Source: Adiantum capillus-veneris
Lineage: Eukaryota; Streptophyta; Polypodiopsida; Polypodiales; Pteridaceae
DNA length: 64,000 nt
Direction: 5' to 3'
NCBI GenBank assembly: GCA_014529385.2
Contig: CM043967.1
Coordinates: forward strand, 82,406,278 to 82,470,277
In this document: positions 21,620-33,370 of the stretch, piece by piece
Position numbering within the stretch: the stretch's first letter is position 1
How the letters are laid out: every line of letters starts with the position of its first letter
Notes under the pieces: model-generated
The model's input: only the letters and a program-made list of their open reading frames with translations
Database searches by the model: none
What the model was told of the DNA's origin: nothing
Program-made: the position numbers and the translations under genes

Positions 21620-23112
21620 CTTCGGTGAAACACATGTCTTGCAAAAGGTCTAAGAAGGGTAGCACCAAGAAGAAATGGTTTGACATGGAATGTAGTCAAG
21701 CTCAAAAATACTTGGCTAAGTTTGGATGCAAGCAAATACAAGGAAGTTTACTTGGAACATTCACACACATAGAAAGCACTTTCTCAAAAAAAGAGGAGAA
21801 GGTGGCAAGTCAAAAAACAACTTCTTTTAGCAAAAGAGAAAGCACATGCATGTGGCAAGTTTTGGCAAAATCTAAAAGGCATGCGTGTTGAGAGATTTGG
21901 TGTTTTGACTCTCGAGGATATGTGTACGCATTGCAAGAATCTCTATGAGCAACCCAATGTTGATAAGATGGAGTGTTGTAGCTTCCTTCCGTTTATGCCT
22001 CCATTCTTTATCATTGAAGATGTATGCCACGCGCTTGAGAAACTTGCTACTCGCAAGGCAAGAGACTTTCAAGGTGTCAAGGCTAAAATGAATAATTGGA
22101 CAAGCAAGAAAACACATTATTGGATACGTGATATGTTTAACCTTGCACTTGAGCATGGCATGCCTCATGATTGGAGTGCCAATTGGATCAAACCTTTGCA
22201 CAAAGGAGGAGATCTAAACAATGTGAACAACTATCACACTATAATGGTTGGTTCTTTGATGGAAAAGTTATTTGGATGTATCGTGGAGATGAAGATAAGT
22301 GAATGGCCTGAAAAGAATGGAAAACGTGTGCCTTGCCAAGTAGATTTTTGAAAGCATCATAGCACTATTGATCACCTTGTCACTCTTCAAGTTTTTATGG
22401 AAGCGTCTCGATTGAAAGGAAAAAAGTTGTATTGTTGCTTTGTGAATTTCAGAATAGCTTTTGACATGGTAGCGCAAGAAAATCTTTGGAGACATATGCA
22501 AAGCCTTTAAGTGCAGAGAGAATTTATGCATGCGGTGTTTTGCATCTACCAAAAAATGATATGTCAACTACGTATGGAAGATGGAATTTCAGAAATTTTA
22601 GCAAGAACCATTGGTGTCAAACAAGGATACCCACTTTCCCCAAGTCTCTTTGGGCTACTCATTCATAAATTGGAATACATGGTTCTTGATTTTATGCAGC
22701 AAGAAGGCATAGAAGAGGTCAAGATCGGAAATCGGTGATCATGATTTTGCTTTATGCCAATGATGTAGTGCTCTTGGCACATACTTTAGAAGATGCACAA
22801 AAGATTATGAGTGTATTGGACCACTCTTGCCTGCATAGAGGGCTGATTGTGAATGCATCCAAAACCAAGGTTATGCTTGTAAAGACCCTCAATGACAAAC
22901 ATCCATGCATTGTATACAACAATGAGAAACTTGAAGTGATAGATAGCTTCAAGTACCTTGGCCTTGAGATTCCATCCAATCATAAATGGAAGGATTGTGC
23001 AATGCGTCATGTGGAAGCCGGAAAGAGGGCTTATTATGCATTTGAGAACATGTGCATGCTCAAGAGATCAAGTGTTGGGATTGAAAAAATTACCTCTTTG
23101 ACACATTGGTGA
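21620..23112 (+). pseudogene. LINE-A reverse transcriptase, both catalytic sites altered
   Basis: After a thumb-side charged region (KKWFDMECSQAQKYLAKFG) the domain shows WIKPLHKGGDLNNVNNYHTI and HSTIDHLVTLQ. The first catalytic block reads FVNFRIAFD where LINEs have F-V-D-F. Next is GVKQGYPLSPSLFGLLIHKLE. The second catalytic block is LYANDVVLLA where LINEs have Y-A-D-D. Then come NASKTKVMLV and FKYLGLEI. Each Asp-to-Asn change needs one G-to-A step. Stops near 22351, 22509 and 22736 add to the damage. The enzyme would copy LINE RNA at the nicked target. Confidence 0.85.
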
Positions 23113-23950
23113 CACCAGTGCTTCTTTATGGAGTGGAGGTGTGGGATGGTAGCATCGGGAATTCTACTTGAAAAGAGTTTGAGAATGTCCAAAAGCGTTT
23201 TCTCACCAACTTTCTCCAAGTCAAGACACAAACACCCTACATGCTTTTACTTCTTGAGTACGGATTGCTTCCCATTGAGGTCTTGGGCATGCAAAGTGTT
23301 GTGGAGTACATGCTTAAGCACAACCTAGCCCTTTCTATCGACTTCTTGCAATCGCATATGAAGCAAGTCAAAAGATCCAAAAGACATGCAAGAGAAAAAT
23401 ACTAAGGGGGTGGATGCTTGACATCAAAAAATGGTTTGGAAGATGGGATGCATGTCACTTGGTCAAGGATGCATCAATTGACTCCCAAGTTAATGACGCC
23501 TTCTTACAACGCCAATGTATCATGTCTTGGGAGAGATCCGAAGGTTCTCGATTTAGCCATTACACCACACAAGTTGCCCCAAACTACAAATCTCTCTTCT
23601 TCTCCAAACGAGGTAACCAAACCCATCCCTACATCCGTGATCCCATTCCGTTGAGTGCGATCCGCATTGTTGCCTTCATTCGTCTTAGCTCCCATTCTCT
23701 ACACTGCGAGACAAGACATTGGGGCCCTGGAGAGGAGTCTCATCAGATTTTCACCTTACGCCCTCCTCAAGTGCAGGAGAGTGAGTACCATAAACTACTT
23801 GAGTGCTCATCTTTTGACCACATTAGGTCCTCTTTTCCCATATATTCAGCCATGACCTCTCCCTACATACCCTCCTCTCCCAACCACGACGTGGACTCTC
23901 TATTGCAACGCTCATTTCAGCCATTTTTTAGCATCGAGAGTTATTTATGA
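23113..23950 (+). pseudogene. LINE-A C-terminal region
   Basis: Neighbouring frames continue the LINE protein, including GWMLDIKKWFGRWDACHLV and a final ESEYHKLLECSSFDHIR. LINEs end with a C-x2-C...H-x4-C zinc knuckle. Here the His-x4-Cys half survives, but the cysteine pair reads F-T-L-R. LINE-B keeps C-T-L-C at the same place, so the loss is specific to this copy. Confidence 0.65.
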
Positions 23951-24023
23951 CCTCCACTCATACCACGTGACATGCTCATTTGGTCCTATTGGTCATACTT
24001 GACCTTTGAGGAAAAAAATAGAA

Positions 24024-24025
<2 letters not shown>

Positions 24026-24092
<67 letters not shown>
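24026..24092. repeat. (CT)n microsatellite between LINE-A and LINE-B
   Basis: About 33 CT units. LINE-A sequence ends just upstream and LINE-B sequence begins two bases downstream. Confidence 0.95.
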
Positions 24093-24094
<2 letters not shown>

Positions 24095-25589
24095 GTGATA
24101 TGTCGACTACATATGGGAGATGCAATTTTAAAATTTTTTGCAAGCACCATTTGTGTCGTACAAGGATGGCCACTTTTTGCAACCCTCTTTGCGCTACTCA
24201 TTCATGAATTGGAAAGCATGTTTCTTGATTTTGTGCGCAACAAGAAGGCATAGAAGAGTTCAAGATTAGAAATGTAGTGATCATGCTTTTGCTTTATGCT
24301 GATGATGAAGTGCTCTTTGCACATACTTTGGAAGATGCACAAAAGCTTATGAGTGTCTTGGAATGCTTTTGCCTACGTAGCAGGCTGATCGTGAATGGAT
24401 CCAAAACGAAGGTTATGCTTGTAAAGACCCTTAATGACAAAAATACATGCATTGTATACAACAATGAGCAACTTGAAGTGGGGACCTTGTCCTTAAGGTT
24501 CCATCCAGTCATAAATGGAAGTCGGAAAGAGGGCTTATTATGCATTTGAGAACATGTGCAATGCTGGAGAGATCAAGTGTTGGGCTCTCAAAAAGTACCT
24601 CTTTGACACATTGGTGACACCGGTGCTTCTTTACAGAGTGGAGGTGTGGGGTGGTAGCATCGAGAAGTCTACTTGAAAAGAGTTTGAGAATGTCCAAAAG
24701 CCTTTTCTCATCAGATTTCTCCAAGCCAAGACACAAGCACCCTACATGCTCTTACTTCTTGAGTCCGGATTGCTTCCCATAGGTCTTGGGCATGCAAAGG
24801 GTTGTGGAGTACATGCTTACGACACAATGTATCCCTTTGAATCGACTTCCTAGAATTGCATGTGAAGCAAGTCAAAAGGTTCAAAAGACATGCAAGAGCA
24901 AAATACTAAGTTCAGGGTGGATGCTTGACATCAAGAAATGGTTTAGAAGATGGGATGCATGTCACTTGGTCAAGGATGCATCGATCAACTCCCAAGTTAA
25001 TGACGCCTTCTTACAATGCCAACGTCTCACTGCTTAGGAGAAATCGGGAGGTTCTCGCTTCAGCCATTACAACACACACGTTGTCCCAAACTACAAATCT
25101 CTCTTCTTCTCTGAAGGAGGTAACCGAACCCATCCCTACATCCGTGAGCCCATCCCGTTGAGTGCGATCCACACCATTGCCTCCATTTGTTTTACCTCCC
25201 ATTCTCTACGCTATGAGACAGGACGTTGGGGCACTGGCAAGGAGTCTCATCCACTTTGCACCTTATGCCCTCGTCAAGTGCGAGAGTGAGTACCACACAC
25301 AGCTTGAGTGCTCAACTTTTGACCACATTAGGTCCTCTTCTCCCCATATATGCAGTCATGAGCTCTTCCTACATACCTTCCTCTCCAAACCATGATGTGG
25401 ACTCTCTATTGCCACACTAATTTTGACCATTTTTTAGCATCTAGAGTCACTTATTATGACCTCCACTCACACCAAGTGACATGTTCATTTGGTCCCATAG
25501 GTCATGCAAGCAAAACTTACCTATCACAAGAACGAGCAAAAAGATTGCATCAACATCAAGTCTAAACAACCTACGGCAAATGAATGAGG

Positions 25590-25593
<4 letters not shown>
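24095..25593 (+). mobile_element. LINE-B, 5'-truncated relative of LINE-A
   Basis: It starts inside the reverse transcriptase at a place matching LINE-A about 22555 and runs to the end of the element. 24277-24549 holds LYADDEVLFAHTLEDAQKLM and NGSKTKVMLVKTLND. The Y-A-D-D box is intact, unlike LINE-A. Frame changes follow. A tail at 24920-25420 has WMLDIKKWFRRWDACHLV, then LCTLCPRQVRE and EYHTQLECSTFDHIR in two frames, which together are the C-x2-C and H-x4-C parts of the terminal zinc knuckle. 5' truncation is the usual result of incomplete LINE reverse transcription. It ends at a (TC)n tract. Confidence 0.75.
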
Positions 25594-25633
<40 letters not shown>

Positions 25634-25673
25634 TTTCCTCATTTACACATGTAAATGTGTGTGTGTGTGTGTG
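25594..25673. repeat. (TC)n, a short palindrome, then (GT)n
   Basis: (TC)n at 25594-25631 directly follows LINE-B. CATTTACACATGTAAATG (25640-25657) is a near-palindrome. (GT)n runs to about 25673. Confidence 0.9.
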
Positions 25674-25962
25674 CAACAAAGTAGAAGCCATTAGGGAAGA
25701 AGGGGGGCCAGGGGGGTAGTGACTACCTTACATCGTAGAAAGGTTTCCCACTAGGTTGAGCTTCCAAAGACAAACGCAGTAAACCCCCTTTGATGAAAAC
25801 GTCGCAAACAAACCCAAACTCCTCTTCAAACCGAATGGTTGTGTGTGTGTGCATGTGCATGTTGTTGTGTTTGTGGGGGAGAGAGAGTGAGCGTGTGGGA
25901 GGTGTAGTAGGGGGGAGGAGCTTGAAGCATGCATAATGATGGAGAGGAAGAAGATAGGGTAT
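25674..25962. other. short stretch with no recognised gene
   Basis: No convincing gene; the small frames match nothing I know. This is the left flank of E3. The five bases before E3 are GGTAT. Confidence 0.5.
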
Positions 25963-26332
25963 TGTTAGCAGCAAGCTAACACAGACATCATTTTTCGGAG
26001 TTCTCTTTGTAAAACATTTATTATTTTGATAAATCGGGAATATTGTAACTCCTATTTTCTCGGATAAACTTTGTAATTACTGAGCCGTGGCTACAAGCTT
26101 CCAGATTGTATCAACCACTCATTTCCGAGCTTTGGTAGAACTCCAGATTATTAGTTTTGACCACCCAAAATCCTTGGATAAGATATAAAAGCCAATTTTT
26201 GTAAGTTTTTTATAATTTTTTGGCTAAGAAATACACAACGTGAGCTAACGGCGCTCACTTCTCTCCTTCTCGCACTTCCTATTCCCTCTCCGATTATCAC
26301 ATTGCGATTGTGTTTGTTGTATTGCAACAACA
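25963..26332 (+). repeat. E3 5' LTR (single copy in window)
   Basis: It starts TGTTAGC AGCAA GCTAACA, a hairpin, and ends GCAACAACA, so the outer bases are TGTT...AACA. A TATA box lies 220 bases in. The partner LTR is cut off by E4 at 45478, so the right boundary rests on the TG...CA rule and is approximate. CAGGTAAGAT at the border resembles a splice donor, and no Met priming site follows. Confidence 0.6.
26184..26190 (+). promoter_or_regulatory. likely TATA box of E3
   Basis: GATATAAAAGCC inside the 5' LTR, followed about 100 bases later by pyrimidine-rich sequence. Transcription of E3 would start about 30 bases downstream. Confidence 0.55.
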
Positions 26333-28744
26333 GGTAAGATCTCTACGCATTGACGTAAGCCATTCACAATATCTCGTAGCTTTTAGCGTCGCCGACCCGC
26401 AGCCTAATTTCATCATAACTAGGGATTTATACTTTTAAATCGAAAACTAAGCATACGCACGGTATTGGGGCATCATTGCTAAGCATTTAGATGCATTCTC
26501 GGTCGAAAACGACTAGGTTAAAAATCCATTGCTGTTAATAATCGCGATTTTGGAACTTGACCTAAAGTGGGGTTTGAGACCATAAGCACGTGTTCTTAGG
26601 TCTTATAAACTTGTCCTCGAAGTTTCCTTACGTTTGGATGTAATTTGATGCTGTAACGGATGTAATTTGCTTGTCAATGAGCGATTAACTTTTGGTGATT
26701 TCAGTCACTTGAGTATAGTCTGAGTTAGATGCGAGTTGTTAGTTTTTTTCCGAGAGATTGACAACCTCTTACAGCCTCTATGCACTAGTGGAGTCAGCTT
26801 CGTCCCATGGTTTGACAAATGAATTGTGGTTCTTGCTAATATTGCAATAAGATAGGATGGTGAGGTTAGACATGCGTCCCACATTTGGCACCGCTTTCGG
26901 GGATCGAAGAGACCTAAACTAGCGAAAAACACGAGCGTCTGTGTGAAGTTGTCCATCCACTTCCTCTAGGTTCACCTAGAGTTCAAAACTTTCTTTTAGA
27001 AACTGCATAGCTTAAGATTGTAGTCTTTTGTTGTGTAGAGGTAGCTTGGAAGTAATCGTACTTGTCGAGTGCCTTTAGGATTGTAGGATTGTAGATTTAG
27101 ATAAGTAATTGGAGATTGATTGGTAGATGAGACAAGTCTTAAGATCAAGGCTCTGAAAAACATAAAAAAACAAGTGTTTGTGGACACTTTCCACAACCCC
27201 ATTGCATGAGAATCTAGGAGTAGGGTAAGTAGAATCCGAGGTGGAATTGAGAACATTTCTCTCTTTGAAATAATCAACTTTGAGTTATTATTGGAAGTTG
27301 CATAATTTCAGATCTACGGCTAGAAATAGCTCAAAAATACTCGAATCCACTCAATCGTACTGGAGAGTAAGCGTAAGAGTTGTCTGAACCAGTTGGTAAG
27401 CTCAAAGACACTTCGAGGTAAAAATTTCAAGAGTTGGTCAAAACTCAGATTATTTACTTTTTCTTGATATTTTAGGCCAAATTAAGTTTTGACTTGATTC
27501 ATAGGCTTAAAATAGCTCATATAAAGATTGTCTTTGAGAAAATTGCCAAAAAGTGCTCATTTCAAGCCTAAAGTTAATAATCGTGATTATTAACTTTTTG
27601 CTCTAAATTGGCCAAGGTTCATACCATTGACTCATTGCATGTGTACAAACAACTTTTGTAAAGGCCCAAGAGATTTAAATCACTAAACTGCGTAAAAACT
27701 AAAATTTGTATTGACTCTTTGAATCTTGAGTATAAATTGGGGGAAAATTTGTAAAAAAATTGTCAGAAGTAAATAATCACGATTATTTACATCTGCCCAA
27801 TTTTTAAACTTTTTTGACTAAGTCAGCATACGTTTCACCATGTTGTAATAAGCCCACAAAACAAATTTGGTAAGATTTGGACCACTGAAATTTGTGACTT
27901 AAATTGCAAAGTTAGTCTGCGGACAGATAATTGATGACCATGGACCAAAAACCGTCCAAACTTGATGAAAATTGGATAGTGACCTTAACTTAAGGTGCTT
28001 AACAGATCTGTGTCAAAGTTGGGGCAAAAACTTGCAAAAATATAGCCGGAGTAAATAATCGCGATTATTTACATCTGCTTCAAAACTTGATGATTTTGCA
28101 AATTTGAGTATACCACAAGGTCAAGCACATCAAATAGACCTCACAAATCCATTTCGGTAAAATTTGGATCCCAAAAGTGAGACATAAGCCAGATTCTCAA
28201 AATCAGAGTCTGTGAACACCAAACAGTTGGATGAACTTGATCAGATTTTGTCCAAACTTGTTGAAACTTGTCCAGGGACTCTAACAAGCTGTATACTTGC
28301 AAAAACAATAAAAAAAGTAAATAATCGTGATTATTTACTTCTACTATCCAGAGACATCAATTTTGACTTTTGAACTTATACAGTTGTAGATCAACATAAC
28401 ATAAAGCCACAGGGAAATTTTGGGTTCAATCGGATCAAAATTGATACATATACACTCAGTTTATAGGTTGTAGATTAGACCTTTGATTTTTTGCTAAAGT
28501 CGAATTTGAAAGTCAAATTTTGACTCTCATAGCTAGATTTGAAGCGATACACAGAGATTAGTCACGAGACTACCAAAAACTCTACTATTCTTATAGAAGA
28601 ATAGTTAAATTGATCAAATTTGTACATGAATCAGGTTGCAGATGAGGAATCAGTGGCTTGACAGAAAGTTTCAATTGAATCAGGTGAAATTGACGACCAA
28701 TCAATCCAAAGGTGAGTACTCTATACAGGTCTTCATAAGTCTAT
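26333..28744 (+). other. E3 leader, non-coding, with spaced palindromes
   Basis: 2.4 kb without a credible gene. Four palindromes built on TAATC..GATTA lie at 27570-27597, 27769-27790, 28051-28072 and 28317-28338, and a half copy lies near 26534-26550. The sequence around them is loosely repeated with a spacing of 200-280 bases, including TTGCAAAAA before and CATCTGC or CTTCTAC after. The function is unknown; RNA structure or a protein-binding array are possible. Confidence 0.75.
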
Positions 28745-31055
28745 ATGAACCTTAGATCTGGTCGGGTACTAGGAAATCAGGGCATACTTGGAGAAACCTC
28801 CCGTAGAGTATCTACTGAAGAAAGAATTAATCAAGGCAATTCCTTGCACACAATTCCTGAAGAAGTCTCAGACACTTTCTCAAATTCAACATCTAAAATG
28901 TCTTCTTACTCGACTCACACGGAAACCGGAATGACAGTGCGCTATAAGCATATACTATCTTTTTACAAGACCAACCGTCATGGAGACCAGGTTTACTTGG
29001 ACCCTAACGAGGAGTATGTTATTTGCATTAATGACTATGGTATTGAGTTTGAAGAAGAGGTTAGGGCAAAAAAATAAGGAAAAATATACATGGATCAAAA
29101 CTGAACTCAGTATTTACAAGTTGAAAACCCTAACGTGATAGAAAAATGGGACTTAGAAGTAAACACCATAATCCCGGATATGTCAGTTAAAGAAGGACCA
29201 CCAACTTTAGAATTTGAGAGATACAATCAAGTAGACTTGAAGCCTTTGAAACGGCTTAGTACGGATAATCCTAGGATCGGAGTCTATTGTTGAGAAGATA
29301 GAAACATAAAAGATCTTCTGTGGACGTCTCATGCCAAACCAGGACAATTAACGACGATGAAGATCATCTATATCTTCAAGATCAAAGATAAGGGATCAAC
29401 AAACCTGCCAACCTACATGTTTAGGGATTGTTATAACAACAACTTTGTTATGATGATTTTTGAGGAGGTAGAACAAACCAAATACCAAGGGTATTCCGTA
29501 CGGATTGGATATTGGGATAAGGACCAGAAACAATTCCAAGAGATGAACACCGGGAGAGATCATCTGAGAGTAATGTGAAGAAACCAGAAATCACCTCATC
29601 ACGTAGAAAACCGGGTGACACTAAGGCCAATCTAGGGCTACATGAGTCACTATTTCGAAGAGACTAGTCAGAAGGACTCGAAATAGGAACAACTCCCAGA
29701 AGACGTGGAGTTGAACCAAACAGACGCGTCAAGCTAGCTGATTTTTAAAAATGGGTTAGAAAATACAGTGGCTCAGGACATCCAAACAACCACTTAGCAG
29801 GCTTTAAGCAAGTGCTAAGAGCAGAGCGTAAATTTGATTTCCATACTCAATTCGAGGGGTTTTAAATGACATTAGAAGGAAAAGCATTGACATGGTTCCA
29901 AAACATTCCACCAAGGTCAATCATGGACTTGAACACATTAGCTCAAGGATTTGTAGCTGCTTGTTCCAAAACGGGGATCAAACATAATACGGTAGCTCAA
30001 ATCTACAGCTTTAAACAGAAACATGGTGAGTGTGTTAGGGATTGTGCAACTCGAATGAAACAATACATTGCTAGATGCCCAGATATAGAGATACATGTAG
30101 AAGAACGACTTGTATCTTTGTTTTTGGAGGGACTACTAAACAAAGAACTTCATGGTATACTCTATAATAGAAAAAGCATACGACCCTAGAAACTTGTGTG
30201 TCTGATGCTATTGACCTAGGAGACAATTGTGAGATTTTCAACGAAGAAGATGTCCCTACGGATAACCAAAGCGAGAAGACAACATCCACAAAACTAGCAC
30301 AAGTGGGAACGGCTGCTACGACACAACTCTCAGTCATAAAAGATATGCTAAAAAGGATGAACAACATGATGAACAACATGCAAAAAGCACCTATGAGAGG
30401 ACCAAGACAAGGGACAACCAATTAGGCCACAAAAATGGTGTGCAATTGAGGGTAAATGGACCAACCATGAGACCCACAAGTGCTACTATAGACCAAAGTA
30501 TGATGGGAATGTTTAGTACGTGCCCATGAGGCCACAAGGACCACCTATGTACAGATATCATCCTAATATGGCCCAAGCTCAAAGACCACGGGTATGGAAA
30601 GACCTCAACCTGTGTTGGGACAACAACCTTCGTATCCAGGACATAATGCAGTGCCTGTAAAGTACATGCACCCTAAAGGAGTCACAGATGAATAAGCATT
30701 AGTGCCAGTTACACCCTATGCAGAGCCTAGTCCATCTACAGTAATGGTAGAAGGAGATTGGTATAATCCACATCCACCACCAATGGAAGAGACCTTGACT
30801 TATGCTCCACCAGAGCTAGCACCGATGTATTATGTAGCTAATCAAGGTGTCAGAACTCCCATGGGAAGACCCATGATGAAGCCTAGAACACGAAACTGTC
30901 AAAACTGTTTTGCTGATGACCATTGGAAAAACGAATGTCCAGAGCCTGACAAAAACCTCAAACCAATTGAAGCCTATTGCATACAATGTTGCAAAAAGGG
31001 AGGACACTTTTCGGAAGATTGTCCTAAAAATCCTTTGAACAAGAAAAAGCCGTAG
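28745..31055 (+). pseudogene. E3 gag with two zinc knuckles
   Basis: The first frame starts MNLRSGRVLGNQG (28745-29077), then stops. A middle part (29866-30189) is a typical gypsy gag core, MTLEGKALTWFQNIPPRS and FKQKHGECVRDCATRMKQY. 30702-31055 is Pro/Tyr-rich and holds CQNCFADDHWKNEC (standard C-x2-C-x4-H-x4-C) and CIQCCKKGGHFSEDC, which has one extra residue. The product would be the particle and RNA-binding protein. Several stops and shifts break the frame, and about 700 bases between 29080 and 29860 are readable only in pieces. Confidence 0.75.
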
Positions 31056-31069
31056 TAAACGTAGTCGAA

Positions 31070-31561
31070 GTGATACCTAGTAGCTCATCAGAGAGTGAAC
31101 CGATTGTTCCAATCAAGGTAGTCACTAGAGCCCAGGCAAAGGAAAAGAAACACAACTCCTCTAATGATTTGGAGAACACGAAAGTTTCTTCTCAAAGAAT
31201 CAAAAGGAGCAGAAGCAAAAGATATCATATGAGAAAACAAAAACAACGGGCTGAAATTAAAGAGAAAGCAAAGAAGCTAACCCAGGACAAGTTGAAAGAA
31301 ACTGGCAATGAATTGAAGGAAACAACCGTGAAATCTGGAGGATCCATTTTGGTTGATAAAATTTTTGAGCCTACTAATGTCGCCTTGGAAACCTAAGCAG
31401 GATTTAAAGAAAGCAAAAACATGGAAAACAAGTGGAAAAACTATCCATCTCCAGACATGGAAGCAGCTAAGCTGGAAGCTTATCAAAATTTGGTAAGAAT
31501 CACGCAAGAAATGATGGAAAAACAAAAACCCAAGCTTGAAAGTATTGCAAATCTTGAAGAG
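31070..31561 (+). pseudogene. E3 basic linker between gag and protease, first half
   Basis: A Lys/Arg-rich segment (SSQRIKRSRSKRYHMRKQKQ) followed by a Glu/Lys coiled stretch. One TAA at 31394 interrupts it. The frame ends at NLEE, where E2 is inserted, and resumes at 37701 with LAIEETKEKSNVVAEL. No known domain is recognised, and similar charged linkers of unknown role precede protease in many gypsy elements. Confidence 0.6.
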
Positions 31562-32713
31562 TGTAATACGACTAATTTTGAAGTTCTTAAAGTTGAAGAG
31601 AATGTAGTAGGGCATATCTTTCGTGTAGCATGATTTGAAAGATTGTTGAATAGTCTATTAAATAGAGCTTATATGAATGAATTTGAGATATTAAGAGAAA
31701 ACGTATATTATTTTTTTTTAATAACACACTAAGACGTAAATGATAAAGATTAATGAATAACAGATAGTCTGTTTATGAACAGTAAAATTGAGATTTTTAT
31801 TAATATCAGTGTTTTATATTTATGTGTTTTAGCTTAAAACATGGATATGCTTAAAATAAGTTGAAAAAGTAGTGGTAACCCAAAAATAGAGGTTTTATGA
31901 GTTGTGACCTAAAAGCTGCGTTTTCAGCCAAACAAAGATGTTTTTCGCAATTCTGTCCGTGATGCCTTGTAGACCATACCTATTTCCGTCATTTTGAATA
32001 CCTGGATTGCTCTGTTGTGAGTTTGTTTGTAAAAGTTATGATAAAAACAAACAGAAGGCAGCAGCAGTGTAGCATACACAGGGACATGCAAACATACAAC
32101 ATCATACAACTCTTCCTGCTATCAACGAAGAAGTGGATTTGTTTCTTCATGGTAGACTATTGCGATTGAGATTATGAAGGTACATAATTATGTTTTTTTA
32201 CTTTGATTATCATGTTGAATTGGTTGCACGAGTATGTTCTTTTGGCTATTTTGTAGGCGATGCAGAAATCAATGTGTGAAACAGGATCTGTGCAAAGTGT
32301 CATGATAAAAATCTAACCTTCACGGATTTCTTAGCGATCACTTTCTTATTTTATTCTCGTAGGTATACTTGGTGCGAAAACCGAGTTGACTGAATGCCTA
32401 AAAAGTGGTTATTTTGAGAAGTCGCTGGCTTTTCGAAGAAAAGAAGGATAAAAGCACGAAGGGTGGTGCGTTTGGGGATCATTCACAGATCTCCTCTTTT
32501 GCGAGTGCGAGTGCAAGTGCGAGTGCGAGTGAGACGATGCATGCAAGCGGAGTGAAGCTTGGGGGTGGTCGGGAGGTTCGAGCTCCGTACAATGGAGTGC
32601 GCCATATATTCCATTGCTCCTCTGTTGTATCAAAACTCTTCAAAAATCCATCAATACAAAGATCTCTTTCTCTATCTTTTGATGTCTATCTCTATAATTA
32701 TGTTCCTATGACA
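31562..32713 (+). repeat. E2 5' LTR, 1152 bp
   Basis: It pairs with 36687-37695. A 130-odd base segment (about 31595-31722) has no counterpart in the right LTR. A GCGAGT hexamer tract (about 32503-32530) is longer here than in the right LTR. The remaining sequence is nearly identical, with substitutions of a few percent by eye. Confidence 0.9.
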
Positions 32714-32715
32714 AT

Positions 32716-32727
32716 TGGTATCAGAGC
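32716..32727 (+). other. E2 primer-binding site (initiator Met tRNA)
   Basis: TGGTATCAGAGC two bases after the LTR. Confidence 0.95.
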
Positions 32728-32745
32728 AAGCGGTTGATTCTGGAC

Positions 32746-33370
32746 ATGGAAGGAGACGAGAGGAGGATGAAGGAGCAAGAAGACCTGATTCGGCGACTAT
32801 GAGAAGATCTGGAACAAGAAAATGGAGAGCGTGCTAAGGCTCTGTCGGGCAAAGCAGCATGAGATCCTGATATCTATGTGGACCTTGATGGCAAACATGA
32901 AGGCGAAAACCATGCTACTCCACCAGGAAACAATAATCATTGTGGCGACATTGGGGCACCTGGCGGTGGTGATAGTGGTGATGGTGGGAACAGTGGTGGT
33001 GGACGTAGAGGTCGTCAACGCAAAAAAGAAACGATAACGATATGGGAGAAGCGACAAGCAAGTCATTCTTAACAAAAGCTAAGCTTAAAGAGTTTGATGG
33101 TATAAGAAAGATATGCGAAGCTTTATAAGCGTGGATTGAAGAACTCAAAGATTTGGATTATACTTTCAATATCGAGAACACGACCACCAGACTTTCGAAT
33201 GCTTCAGCAAGGTGGCCGATAAGACAATACATACCAAGATGGATCAATTGGAGACTTTTGGCGATGCGTACGATAAAGGTAAGTCATCTACCCCTTCTTT
33301 GTTATGTTTTATGTCTTTGATACCTCCTTTGAAATCTTCTGTGATCGAATTTATGCTTAAAAGTTAAGAT
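32746..33370 (+). pseudogene. E2 gag remnant
   Basis: An ATG at 32746 opens MEGDERRMKEQEDLIRRL, interrupted by a TGA. The frame continues with a Gly/Asp/Asn-rich segment and a basic GGGRRGRQRKKE. Then, in another frame, come LTKAKLKEFDGI and AWIEELKDLDYTF, the usual first part of gypsy gag. The gag core and zinc knuckle are absent. About 1 kb seems deleted between here and the protease. Confidence 0.55.

Larger units (their letters stand above)
4375..24025 (+). mobile_element. LINE-A, non-LTR retrotransposon split by two LTR elements
   Basis: The order is coiled-coil ORF1 (4786-5532), then the E1 insertion, then an endonuclease (about 19048-19965), then the TRIM-like insertion, then reverse transcriptase (about 21620-23112) and a C-terminal tail to about 23950. 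Order and strand are as expected for one LINE, so the three pieces are taken as one element. The ends are not exact: (CT)n lies at about 4374 and starts again at 24026. There is no poly(A) tail. The reverse transcriptase has lost catalytic aspartates, so the copy is dead. Confidence 0.75.
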
